Origin: Rheum nobile
Taxonomy: Eukaryota > Streptophyta > Magnoliopsida > Caryophyllales > Polygonaceae
Reading direction: 5' to 3'
Length of the DNA: 64,000 nucleotides
NCBI GenBank assembly: GCA_027886185.1
Contig: WOAB01000768.1
Coordinates: 558,001 to 622,000 of the forward strand
Shown here piece by piece: positions 10,597 to 21,872 of the stretch (the first letter of the stretch is position 1; each line of letters opens with the position of its first letter). The position numbers were made by a program, and so were the translations under genes. Under the pieces are notes generated by a model. The model had not been told where the DNA came from, searched no databases, and worked only from the letters and a program-made list of their open reading frames with translations.

Positions 10597-12040
10597 TGAT
10601 AGGGGGGATAGTCGTCGTATCACCTAATCAAATAAATCCTAGCAAACCTAAACAAGTAGTTAGGGCAAGCAAGGGTCGAATCCACAGGGAGGAAGGGATT
10701 AATCTATGTGTTGTTCGCATGCAATAGTAACAAGAGGGGGGTTTTGTAGTTGGTTGGTTGCAAACAAAACAAACAAAACAAAGTAGAATGAATGAAATAT
10801 CAAGAGAGAAAAACACTTAGCCAAGTAATGTCCACATAAGTCATTCAAAGGTTGTTCATAGATTAAGTCCTATCTTCCTATTCGGTTATTCTTGTCCCGA
10901 TCTTATGTAAATTCAGAGGGAAACCTTCCACAAAGAACCCTTACCAATGAATAACCCTAGTATCACTAAAGGTTCAACCCAAAGGCAGCAATGCATATAA
11001 GAATTAACCAGGATACACAGAACGCTCGCTCAGATGCATTTACCATGTAATTATTTCTCCTTACAATAGAACAATTTCAACCAGAGCATGTAAATTGTAG
11101 TTGCTATAGTAGAATAGGACGTTAGCCCAACAGTTTCCTAATCCTAGCAATATGAAAATCACCAATAACAACTAGTTGCGCGAGCTGGTGTAATTAATGA
11201 AATCCAATGGAATAAGCTTAGAAGAGATAATATAACTAAATAGGAATAAATAGATAGGAACAAAACCTCACAACCAGATGAATAAACTCATGCTTCCATT
11301 ACCGGACTAAGCCAAAGAGGCTTAGCTCCTCATAGACATGGTGAAAACTTCAAAGGAAAAGAAAACAACGATGAATAAAAATTGCAACCCTAATGCTAAA
11401 AGAAAGTATTTATAGGGCTCTAACAAAATAACCTAGCCCATTAAGAAACTAACTAAATTAAAAATAAGAAAAAGGGAAAAAGGAATCTGAAAAGATAAGC
11501 TCGGGAAAAGACGCAACTTTCGGCGCTGATGACCCGCGATCGCGGTTAATGCTCGATTTTCAGCTTCTGCACCACTTTCGTAAAAACTTAATAACTTTTT
11601 ATTCCCAACTCGGATTACGCTCATATTTTGGGGACTTGTAGTAGACTTCAAGATATAACTCCTCGAATTTGAATCACTGCATTTGGACATCTGAGTAGAG
11701 AGAACGAATCAATTGAATTCAGCACATTGTTCTTCTACTCTCGTGTGGGCTCTCTCCTTGGTTCTTCTTCGTCTCCTCAGTGGTCAACTTCTCTTCCTCT
11801 GGATATCTTCAATTTGATTCTCCAGACCACCAAATCCACACTTCTCCTCTCTAACTCCATACTCCTTGGTGGCTCCATATCCCGAATCTTCAAATGTACT
11901 CCAATAAGCTCAAAACACCACCAAAACACCAATCTTCGCCCCCAAACACCATGCACATGAATGTGTCTAAATCTACCCAAATGGAACCAATAAAACCCTC
12001 TAATAACTCTTAGTTAATCCCTACAAAGTAGTGCTTATCA
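10597..12040 (-). mobile_element. Solo LTR inserted in the copia element (target duplication GAGAT)
   Basis: The insert begins TGATAGGGGG and ends GCTTATCA, and is flanked by GAGAT at 10592-10596 and 12041-12045. Removing it rejoins the copia frame (..QPKR then YIDF). It has no coding domain or primer site, so it is a lone LTR left by recombination. GGGTCGAATCCACAGGGAGG near 10674 is the reverse complement of the phrase near the LTR ends of elements A and C. This makes it a minus-strand LTR of the same Athila-like group. A palindrome, CCGCGATCGCGG, is at about 11533-11544. Confidence 0.85.
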
Positions 12041-12992
12041 GAGATACATTGATTTCATAATGACTGCGAGTTTGTACATCCTGCTTTTAGAAAGCGATGA
12101 GCCTACTACATACAAGCAAGATGTGGTGAGTCCAGACTCCGAGAAATGGCGTATTGCCATGAAGTCTGAAATGGATTCCATGTCTGATAATCAAGTATGG
12201 GACTTGATAGATTTGCCAGATGGGGCAGTACCCATAGGGTACAAATGGGTTTACAAACTCAAAACAGACAAGGATGGAAACATAACAATTTTCAAAGCGA
12301 GACTGGTTGCTAAAGGCTTTAAACAGATTCATAGTACTAACTATGATGAAACCTTATCTCCAGTCATCATGATCAAATCCATTCAGGTACTCCTAGCAAT
12401 TGCAGCTCATTATGATTATGAGATCTGGCAAATGGATGTCAAGACTACTTTTCTAAATGGGTATTTAGAAGAGGATGTGTATATGACACAGCCTGAGGGT
12501 TTTGAGGATCCACAGAATCCTAGGAAAGTATGCAAGCTTCAGAAGTTCATTTATGGACTTAAGAAAGCTTCAGAAGTCCATTTATGGACTTAAGCAAGCA
12601 TTAAGGAGTTGGAACCTTCGACTTGATGAAGTGGTCAAACAGTTTGACTTCATCAGATGTGAAGAAGAACCTTGTGTTTACAAGAAGTTTAGTGGGAGCA
12701 AAGTAGTCTTCCTAGTCTTGTATGTGGATGACATACTACTCATATGAAACAACATTCCTATGCTAGAGTCCGTTAAGGACTGGCTTAAGAAGAATTTCTC
12801 AATGAAAGACCTAGGAGTGGATGAGTACATATTAGGCATCAAGATCTATAGAGATAGGTCTAAGATACTTATTGGACTAAGTCAAGAAAATTATGTGGAT
12901 AAGGTTCTTGATAGGTTCAATATGAAGAATTCCAAGAAAAGGATTTTTTGCCTATGCAACATGGCTTACATCTCAGCAAGAAGTAGTGCCTA
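12041..12992 (+). pseudogene. copia reverse transcriptase
   Basis: The sequence runs W..AMKSEMDSM..NQVWDL, GYKWVYKLK, KARLVAKGF, QMDVKTTFLNG and the catalytic YVDD (LVLYVDDILLI, about 12718-12747), all classic copia RT motifs. A 31-bp tandem duplication (AGCTTCAGAAG.. at 12535 and 12566) shifts the frame just after KLQKFIYGLKKA. A TGA follows LLI at 12745-12747, where GGA is expected (LLIGNN). The segment from 12760 continues as DWLKKNFSMKDLG..YILGI. Confidence 0.9.
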
Positions 12993-13330
12993 GTGACACC
13001 TGCTGAACTAGAGAGAATGAGCAGTATTCCTTATGCATCTGCAGTAGGATCCATCATGTATGCCATGGTCTGTACTCGCCCAGATGTTGCATTTGCTTTG
13101 AGCATGTGCAGCAAATACCATTCGAGTCTAGGTGAAGCACACTGGAATACAACTAAGAACATCCTAAAGTACTTAAGAAGCACTAAAGATGATCTCTTGG
13201 TGTATGGAGGAGATGATGAGTTAGTCGTTAAGGAGATGTGAAGTTTTGCAAAATACATACGAATGACAACATTGTAGATCCGTTAACTAAACATCTACCT
13301 AAGCCCAAGCGTGACATTCACTAGGGCTAA
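12993..13330 (+). pseudogene. copia RNase H remnant with internal deletion
   Basis: MSSIPYASAVGSIMYAMVCTRPD (in parts: IPYASAVGSIMYA and CTRPDVAFA) is the copia RT/RNase H connection. After YGGDDELVVK at about 13233 the text jumps to KIHTNDNIVDPLTKHLPKPK (about 13245-13310), the extreme C-terminus of such polyproteins. The RNase H catalytic part has therefore been deleted. Confidence 0.85.
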
Positions 13331-14169
13331 GGGACTCAAGCACATTGGAGAATGACTTTGAGATTGTATTATTTTGATATTATAGATGTTGATTTCATGA
13401 TTGTTGAAACATTACATCATGTTTGTTTTTGAAATAAAGTTTCATTATTATTTAATTGTGGTTTAGAATTAAATAAAATGTCCTAATAATTTATAATCAT
13501 CAAATAGGATCATCATAAAAGTTATGGTGGATGAAACCCTATTTAGTGAACTAATATTATGAATTATGAGTGGTCTGTAGTCTAAGTCATTAAATTGGAC
13601 ATAAATGACTCAATACAGGCTATTATGTAAGTTGATTGATAGCGCCAAGTTTCACGGGTTATAGGAACATGGAGATGTCTAATCAATTACATGGACAAGT
13701 ATGGTGGATACGTGTTGGGCAAACATGCCTTAAAATTCTACAAATGAGTTGTAGAATTTTAAGTTGAACTATGATTAGTAGATTTCTCAGACATGAGTGC
13801 GATATACCTCTTGTTTGGTAATTGGTAGTCTTTGACATTGTCAAACACCGTTGCGTAAAAGGCGGCTATAAAGGTAGTGATTGGGATTACTGAAAATTGA
13901 GTGGGAGCTATAGTCACACAAGATTGGAGAATTCCTCCTATTTATATATTTGTATATATATGGATAGGAATGGTGTCTTGGCCACTTGAAGAGTAAGAAC
14001 TAAAAATGCATGGTCGTGCTCAAATGTATTAAAAGTAATCATTTATTTTGACAGTTCAAGTTTAGAGTTCGAGAAACAATTTGAATATTGAAATGGATTA
14101 CATAAGATGTTATCATATCATCAAATTAGACACTAAGTGACAAAGGAATTGATATTGCACACTTGTTTA
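13331..14169 (+). other. Non-coding 3' region of the copia element
   Basis: AT-rich, with no supportable frame. A short inverted repeat (TTAAAATTCTACAA, then TTGTAGAATTTTAA) is at about 13731-13761. Confidence 0.5.
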
Positions 14170-14185
14170 AGGACAAGTGGGAGAT

Positions 14186-14955
14186 TGAAAGAATATGTGT
14201 CCTTTAATCAAGATGACAATTACTAATAATAGAATAGGATTATAATGGAGATTAATAATTCGGATATTTTAGGTAGTCTTAGTGCTTTGCTAGAAGCCAA
14301 CTATGACTTATGAGATAAATTGGATTTGGCTCATTTCTATTACATCCGGGTCCTATAAGGTCACACACAATAGAGTAATTGAGCTAAATCAAAGCAACCC
14401 GAGGCCCATAGTGGGACTATGGAATTTCGGCCAGTGTATATTGTTGGAAGAGTGGATTGTTTATCAAGTAATAATCAAATGTTATCTATTTATTTAATGA
14501 CATAAGGAAAGTTATCTTTTGGAAAGATAAGATATTGTATCAATCATAAATATCCTTTTCTAGTTAAAAGGAGATTTATCTTATGAGATATATTATAATA
14601 TAATATATAATTGTTATATATATTTTCCTAATATATTATAAGATAATAAAAAGGAAAATCCAATTCCAAGACATGTGATTTAGGAGAATCACGTACATGT
14701 GATATAGGAATCACAATTAACTTCTATTTGTTTTCTTGTTTGTTCGTTCTAGCAGACGAAGGCAAGGCGATCTAGTACTGTGCTCGTGTGGACTAAGTAG
14801 AGGCATCACAATTGAGGCTCTATTCTCCAAGGTGATCCCGGAAACAAGTTTTGCATCAAAATATATATTACTCTTTCATATGTGATTCGTATTAGGTTTA
14901 TGCATGAGATCCTAAGTTAGATGTTAGAAAACTGTTTTCTGAAATCCCGCTTAAA
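14186..14955 (+). repeat. Probable 3' LTR of the copia element, end unresolved
   Basis: AGGACAAGTGGGAGAT at 14170-14185 is a polypurine-like tract typical of this copia group, and TGAAAGAATATGTGTCC follows as an LTR start. There is no second copy in the window to fix the right end. The 14955 border is a guess based on the last copia-like text (TTTTCTGAAATCCCGC). Confidence 0.45.
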
Positions 14956-16912
14956 GCATCTAAATTCGCTATAGACTTCGTGTCGAACAATCAGTAATTG
15001 AATAAATAGAAAGCATCTTAAATTACAAAGAGAAGAAGAACCCTACGAATATATGAAACCAGAACAAATTGATATCGAATTTTACAGAATTGAGCGACCA
15101 AAAGATGGGATAAAACGCACAAGTTGGAAGTACAAGTTCTTGGGATGAGTGTTCGATTCAATGGCTATGAGAAGAAACTGCATCCACAATGTTGCCATAG
15201 ATGCTGCTAGTGGCTATCTTCGATAGTCTCTCTCCTCAGTCTTCACCGCCAATGCTCCACGTTGTGATTATCTCGTTTCCGTTCTTGTCAAACACATGCT
15301 CGAACCTCATCGAGTTCAGACTGAAAGGGGCATGTTTTAGTAATTGTAGGAGAGAAGTTCTTGAGGTGAGATGTGATATAATGGGGGAAGGAGAGGCAGT
15401 CGACCATGGCAAAGGAGGTTTCATTTCTCAATTTTCTTTTAGAGTTGAGCAAAAATGGGGAAAAGAACAATGTTACTAAGAAAGAGGAAGAAGAATAGAT
15501 GATAAACTGTCAAAAAGAACGTGGGTTAGTGGGATTCTTTTAGTGGATAGAAGAAAGAAAATAATAAAACTAAAAATACCTATGGACAAATGTGAGTGTA
15601 CAATTCGCCAAATGTCATGTAAATAGAATGCCAATTGGCTAATTCTTTTGTGAAGACATTCCTTCAGCATTAAGTATTTAGGGGAGATTTCTGGTTTGTT
15701 TTACTTAAATTTATATTTATGTGAACTCTTTCTTCAAATTTTCTCTATTTGTGGTGCAAGTTTTTTCTCTAGGATCTAACTTTCGTATCCGTATAAGTAA
15801 GCATTTATAATTTACTTGAAAAGCTATTTTGAGTGGCCTGAATTGCGATATTGGATGCTAAATCTTTCCTCATTTTATCCATACAAAGGATATCGAAGTT
15901 AACTGAAGAGATATTCAGTGGGTTGCAAGAGTGCCAATGTTAGGAACATGTAATCCAATATGTCATTTGTTTGACTACAACGACAATGGATGTGTTTTTT
16001 AAAGTAGAGGTCATTGATTAATTTTTTCTTTATTTTGTAGGTGAAGATAGATGGTTTGACATTTATAAACGCGAGGCTTGCTCCAAGTGGATTCAAGGGT
16101 GATAGTTGCTAGAGTGTGTAGCTATTGTTCTTATCTTCCTGAACTTTTAATTGAAATTTGAAGAGATTTAGGAATTAGAATTGAACTTCGGATTGCAACT
16201 TTTTCCTTTGTGCATTCTTTTGTGTAACGTAGACCTCGACTCGTGGCATTGTCCAAAGCTTGGTTTGTTACTTCTAAGAGCAAATATTACTTGGAATTGA
16301 ATGTACAAGTTAAATACTTAGATATTCAAAGGACCACCTACTGGATATTGAATTGAAATATTCATTTAAAATAATTTAGATTAAAAGTGATATATGTAAC
16401 ATGATGTTTGTTGTTTTTGTTTTAAGAGTGTGATTAAGCACTACACTCATGTATTTCTCATTTCATTCATATATACAATACATGCTTGGGGAGGGAAAAG
16501 ATTATCTAAACCTCTTAAACTTAATTCATACACATAGCTCTAGCTAATTCATGGACGACTTTATTACAACAATGATTCTCATGAAAATAGGAAACTAGGA
16601 AACGATAAACATGCTTTCAAACGATCAATATACATTGCAAAAGGACCAACCACAACTTTTGTAGTTATAAATTTAATTATGTTTATAATTAGCGTATATG
16701 GTATGAGACAATCATTATCTCAAGTAAGTTTATATCTTCCGAGGGTTGTGCAAAAAGATGTATTTGCAATTTGGTAGCCTACATAAGTTATAATGTTATT
16801 GCCACTATGGTCAAGACAAGTATAACTAATGTGTTTTGAATTCTTTCCTCAATTTTAACATGAAGGTATTATTTTGTTTGTCTTATGAACTGCTATATTT
16901 GTTTGTGTAATT
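14956..16912. other. AT-rich spacer, no recognisable gene
   Basis: The longest frame (15201-15479, 92 codons) resembles nothing I know. It may be the body of the Helitron whose 3' end lies at 16913-16941; I could not find the matching 5' end (TC next to an A). Confidence 0.4.
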
Positions 16913-16941
16913 ACCCGTACATGGTACGGGTCCAACACTAG
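16913..16941 (+). mobile_element. Helitron-type 3' terminus
   Basis: ACCCGTAC-ATG-GTACGGGT forms a perfect 8-bp stem with a 3-nt loop. Ten bases follow, ending in CTAG, and the next base is T. This is the arrangement of plant Helitron 3' ends: hairpin, then CTRR, inserted before T. Confidence 0.75.
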
Positions 16942-17039
16942 TTTTTCATATACTTCTCGATCTTAATTTTCATCAAATTTTTGAGACTTTTTTTTTACGA
17001 AATTTATGAGAGTATCTTATTTTGTCAATGTGAAAATAT

Positions 17040-17342
17040 GAGATTTAAATTTGTCAAATTAATTTTGTACCACGACATATATAAACAATCATGTTTGATG
17101 GTTAGATATTAAGGTTAAGAGTTTTAAGGTTTATGTTTAGAGTGATAAATATTGGAACATAAGATTTTAGAATTTAGTTTTCATGTTTCTGTTTGGAGTG
17201 ATAGGGTTTAAACATTAGGATTTTAGAATTTAGGTTTGATTACATATAAAAATTCATATGGTATTTATGTACACATATGAGATACCAATTTGTCAAATTA
17301 GTTTTGTATCGTGATATATAAACAAATATGTTTAGAGGTAAG
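17040..17342 (+). repeat. Two diverged copies of a ~240-bp AT-rich repeat
   Basis: AATTTGTCAAATTA is followed by TTTTGTACC..TATATAAACAA near 17046. A similar text (TTTGTCAAATTAGTTTTGTA) is near 17289. Short phrases such as GGATTTTAGAATTTAG also recur between them. Confidence 0.5.
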
Positions 17343-17492
17343 TGTGGGAGCCGAAAATATCCCCTCCTGGAGGCCTTACGTTCAACGGGAAAGCCAGGCC
17401 CAACAAAGTAAGGGGAGCGGCCCAAACATTGAAACAGCCCAATCCAGAATGAGGTACGAGGCCCACTCTAAGAATGGCCTAAACCGGCAAGG
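17343..17492 (+). mobile_element. Left half of a Tat/LARD-like retrotransposon fragment
   Basis: TGTGGGAGCCG at 17343 looks like an LTR start. The sequence is split by element B at the duplicated GTTAA and continues at 39774, where CTTGGGCGTTAGAGTGGC is a phrase typical of Tat and large non-autonomous LTR elements. Lineage is inferred from wording only. Confidence 0.5.
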
Positions 17493-17508
17493 GTTAATGA
17501 TGCGGGAG

Positions 17509-18776
17509 TGATAATAGGAATTTGTCGTGCTAATTCCAGCTATGCAAAATATCCAAACAAACGTTAAACCGTAGTCCTAGGTAAGTAAAGGTCGAGTCCA
17601 CAGGGAGACAAAGTCTATCGTTATATGCAAATTATATGTCAATCCAAAGTAACCAAAGGGGGGGTTTTGTATGTTTCAGTAAATCTAAGCATGCAAAGGC
17701 AAACAAACCAAAAGTTGTGAAATCAGTGATGGGGAAATAGCTCAGTCAAACAAACATCCACTATTCGTATGACAAGTTGATCCTAGAAACTTATTCAATA
17801 TCTCATGCAATGGAAATTCCAATTCCTTTTCAGATATAACTAATAGCATAATCAGATGCTATTAGCACTAACTAATTAAACAACCCTGAAACTATCAAGA
17901 TTCAGTTTAACAACAGCGTTACGGATAGGAATATAGTTGGATACAATTCTAGCATAAAACAACCAGCTTTTATCCTAGAATGTAAATCAGTTATCTTCTG
18001 CATAAGACTAGCACAACCAGATACTAGTACGATGCAGTTGCTACTCTGAAATAGATATGCTCAACCAGTAACAATCTAGATCTAGCAATCAATCAATAGA
18101 AACAAACCCTAGTTGCACAGGCTAGAGATTATCAATATTAATCATAAGCAATCAAGCAAGAGAATAGATACAATCCATGCAATAGATAAGGAACGAGAAT
18201 CTCACAACTGAATCAAAACGAAAGCATCAGCGTCTGACTAAGCAAGAGTGGCTTAGTTCTTCATAGCAAGGTACGTAGAAAGGGAAAAGATGAAATTAGG
18301 GTTCGAGATATTATGGAGGCCAAGCTCCCTTCTAACCCTTAAATACTAAAAGGAAATAAGATCTCCAAAATTAACATTAAACGAAATATTGAAACGCATA
18401 ATAAAAATAGTCCAAATAAAACAAATAAAGAGACGGGCTCGGTGGGCTTCTGACACGGACGGCAGGCGCTGCCTCCTCTGCGGCGGTCGTCGTAATTGCG
18501 GCGGTCGCCGTCTTTATACGGCGGTCGCCGTTCTTAAGTCGTAGCCAAGGTTGCTGGGAGGGCTTTGGCGGCGGTCGCCGCTATGTGGGCAGCGGTCGCC
18601 GTGAAGCCATTCCTTCAGTGTCTTCGTCTCTTCAGCTCCGAATGCTCCCAAAGCCTCCAAAAGTGTGTCTTCAGTACCTCTTCGCCAATACTCCACAACT
18701 CCTCTAAATTATCCTAAAACACCACTAAATCAATGCTAAAACCCCGTCTATACACACAACATATTCGTGTGTATCA
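17509..18776 (-). repeat. 3' LTR of element C
   Basis: In plus coordinates it runs from TGATAATAGG to TGTATCA and repeats 22869-24118. The block at 18470-18605 has four or more GGCGGTCGCCGT-type motifs. GGTCGAGTCCACAGGGAG near 17590 is the shared Athila-group LTR phrase. Confidence 0.94.
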
Positions 18777-18793
18777 AACTCCCCCACACTTGA
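18777..18793 (-). promoter_or_regulatory. Polypurine tract of element C
   Basis: On the minus strand, CAAGTGTGGGGGAGTT directly precedes the LTR start TGATACAC. It matches element A's tract. Confidence 0.8.
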
Positions 18794-20312
18794 AACTCTA
18801 CTCGTCTCGAGTGGATAGAAAACTATCACCCATCATCAATACAGTTCCTAGATCATCAACATGCAAAGAAGCTCACAACTAAGAGTAAAAGCATCTACAT
18901 GAAAGCACAACATCCCCCTGACCAACCACACATGAAAACTACTCATCCATCAGCACACACCAACCAACACAACACCAACACAATGCACACAACAACAACA
19001 ACGACAACCTAATCCTCAGTTCCAAGCAAAACACATCATCCAAGTCCAACATCAACAACAATCATCAAAGAGAGTGACAGAAACCAAACTACAGCTTATT
19101 CCTCCACATGAAAACCTACCCAAAAACACTCCTATACTCCACTTCTTATGTCTCCTGCGCCGATAAATTGATAGTCCTAAAACACTCAATTTTTTTTTTC
19201 ACTCATTTTGCTTAGGCGCCTTTTCAGGTTTTCACCTAAAACTCTCATTTCATTTTTCAATAGATGGGCTCACAATATGCTCACATCACTCTTGACCAAT
19301 TATTACCCCAGCCTAATGCTGGTCCAAGCCACCTGCTTATTATCTAGGCCGCCTTTTCAGGTTTTCGACCTATCCCAGGATTTCAATTGTAGCCTTTTTT
19401 TTTTAATTTTTTGGCTCTTTTTCATTTTTTTTTCTTTTCCTCAACGACGTAGCAAGTATAGAATCTTCCCCCATGCTTAAACATTGCATTGTCCTCAATG
19501 TAATGAAAGACAAAAAGAATAAAGCATAGGGAAGACAAAGAATGGACTCACAAACGTCGCCAAGCTGCTTGGACACTGAAGGTGTCGCTGGCGGTCTTCA
19601 CAATATATGCCCAAGTCTCTAGTATTGGGCGGGTGTCTTCATCTCAACTCTACCGTGCAACCATAGGGAACCACTGTAAGGTGTGGTGGTCATTAAGGAA
19701 ATCAGGTCTGCACGGCCTTCAACTCCATCAACTCCTACCATGCAACCAAAAGGAACCACTCTGGTGAATAGTGGTATAACAAGTATGGCGGGGTTGCATG
19801 GCCTTCAACGAACACAAAAATGGGGCCCAGATGTAATCGTGGTGTGGGCCCTAGTGTTCCTCCTCCTCAGCTGCCAATTGTAAGGCCATCATCGTTGTCA
19901 AATACAAAGTTGGGATAATGTCTCCTCCTTGACAACATGATGCGCACCATGTCTCCATGGGAAACTCGGACAGCTGGCCTCCGGTGGAACTTTTTTTTTT
20001 GATAAGGATAGAAGTCGAACCTGAGAATGGCGGAGATCGCCGTAATTAAACGGCGATCGCTGCCATTTGCCATGGCCAAATGAACGAAGGAGGGGATTGG
20101 AGGCGGGCGCCGTAAGGGGGGCGGCGGTCGCCGCTTCTGCTTCTTCACTTGAATACGCTTCCTGTAGGTTAGTTTGACACAAAAGCAAAAACTAAAAGGA
20201 AAAATAATTGAAATTGACTAAGGGAAAGCAGAAATAAACTACCTAATCATCGGGTTGCCTCCCGAGAAGCGCCTTGTTTACTGTCGTGGCTCGACATCCT
20301 ACTCAATCCTCT
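18794..20312 (-). other. Non-coding 3' part of element C
   Basis: No supportable frame. It holds the conserved G-rich internal motif at 19465-19500 (minus) and more GGCGGTCGCC-type motifs at 20030-20135. Confidence 0.6.
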
Positions 20313-21872
20313 TCAACTCGGGTTTGTCCTAGCACTTGAACTCCTAAGGTCTATATCAGGGGGATGCCGCTTTGTGTGCTCCATGTTGAGCCTTTCCCCC
20401 ATGCTTGTACCCTTGCTGATGGTTGGACCACTTTTTACATCTATGATTTCACTTGTCATTTTCAGAAATGGCCTACCCAACATCTCAGGGGCTGCATGTT
20501 TGTCATGCCCCGTATCCAGCATGTAAAAATCCACCAATCTCTCTTCCTGATCCTTGGTGAGCTTGCTTGAGATGATCACCGGTAATGTCTCCTTGTCTCC
20601 AAGAAATACATACTTGAGGTGATCGGGAAGTTGCTTTAACTCAACCACTGGTGCTTGCACAATAGAGGGCAAAAGCTTCTCGCTAGGTAGGGTTAGTGGT
20701 AAAGGCGATTTGCCTGGTAGCTCCAGAGGAAGCTTATAGTAAGCGTCCAACTCATTAACAACTTCCTGCAAGTCAGTGGACAAAGTAAAATCCAAACTAG
20801 AATCCACAATTATAGATTACGTGTCATCTAGGTGGTCCTCATCAAAAACATCTTGCACCACAGGCTCAAGTACATCAATTGCACACAAAGAATGATCATC
20901 AGAAGGATATTTCATGGCTTCATAGATATTATAATTAATAGTTTGGCCATCGAATTCCATAGTCAAGGAACCCGTACTCACATTAATCTTAGTGTTGGCA
21001 GTTTTCAGGAAAGATCTCCCTAACAGAATAGGGGTTATATGCTTATCATGTTCCATATTAAGCACAAAGAAGTCATCAGGAAAAGTAAGGTCACCAACCA
21101 TAACCAAAACATCCTCCACTATCCCTATAGGACACACACTAGATCGATCAGCTAATTGAATGGAAATATTAGTCGCATGCATGGGTCCTAATCGTAAGGA
21201 TTCACAAAGAGATGAAGGTAGAACATTAATGGAAGCACCCAAATCTAACATAGCTTTATTGAACTTGGTACCTCCAATAGTGATTGGAATGGTGAACATA
21301 CCTGGGTATCCACACTTCTTGGGTAAGCGCTTCTGAAACACAGCAGAAACATGTTCGCTTACCTTTACCTTCTTCTTGCTGTTCCTATCCTGATTTCTCT
21401 TTGTTGTGCACATCTGCTTCAAGAACTTAGCATAACGAGGAACAGATTTGATCAAATTAAGGAGAGGAATGTTTACCTCAACGTTTCTGAACATCTCAAA
21501 CATGTCCTTGTCCTGCGCAAGTGGCTTGGTACGCTTCAATGCAGATGGGAATGGTGGAACGGGCTTCCACTCAGGAAAAATCGGAGTTTCGGACTCCTTC
21601 TCAGCCTCAGCATCGGCTACAGGGAGGCGGCAGTCGCCATAAGGTTGGCGGCGGTCGCCGCTGACATCATCAGAAAGTTCGGAAACTGGATCACCGTCAT
21701 GGCGGTCGCTGCCTTCTGGGCGACGGTCGCCGTTTTCTAGGCGGCGGTCACCGTAAGGCTGTTGGCGGTCGCCGTTGATGCTCTGCTCCAAATCCGGACT
21801 TTCTTCCTTGTTGACCTCAGAATTATCTTCTTCGAGCCTCTTCCCACTTCTCAGAGTTACAGGGTAGGACAT
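20313..21872 (-). pseudogene. gag-protease C-terminal region of element C, with duplicated protease tail
   Basis: Starts near TLRSGKRLEED. An Arg/Asp-rich stretch (GDRRQPYGDRRLENGDRR) follows, encoded by repeated GGCGGTCGCCGT-like DNA at 21625-21780. Then comes the conserved VNIPLLNLIKSVPRYAKFL and the retropepsin: active site MLDLGASINVLP, closing LLGRSFLKTANTKIN. TAA at 20817-20819 interrupts, but the frame stays open to 20313. The expected RT is missing. After KLTKDQEERL (20534) a second protease tail begins, YMLDTGHDKHAAPEMLGRPFLK, and ends in unrelated residues. I infer a deletion that joined two copies of this region, removing the rest of pol. Confidence 0.85.

Larger units (their letters stand above)
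9363..14955 (+). mobile_element. Decayed Ty1/copia retrotransposon, interrupted by a solo LTR
   Basis: Copia order (integrase before reverse transcriptase) with Tnt1/Tork-like wording. The 5' LTR, gag and protease are missing: the sequence starts at the gag-pre-integrase domain. The reading frame carries several stops, frameshifts, a 31-bp tandem duplication and a deletion inside RNase H. The right border is uncertain. A polypurine-like tract and LTR-like start are at 14170-14187. Confidence 0.85.

Noticed and set aside
15201..15479. 92-codon ORF as a host gene
   Set aside because: No recognisable motif, no intron structure or conserved neighbour, and it lies in AT-rich repeat-like DNA.
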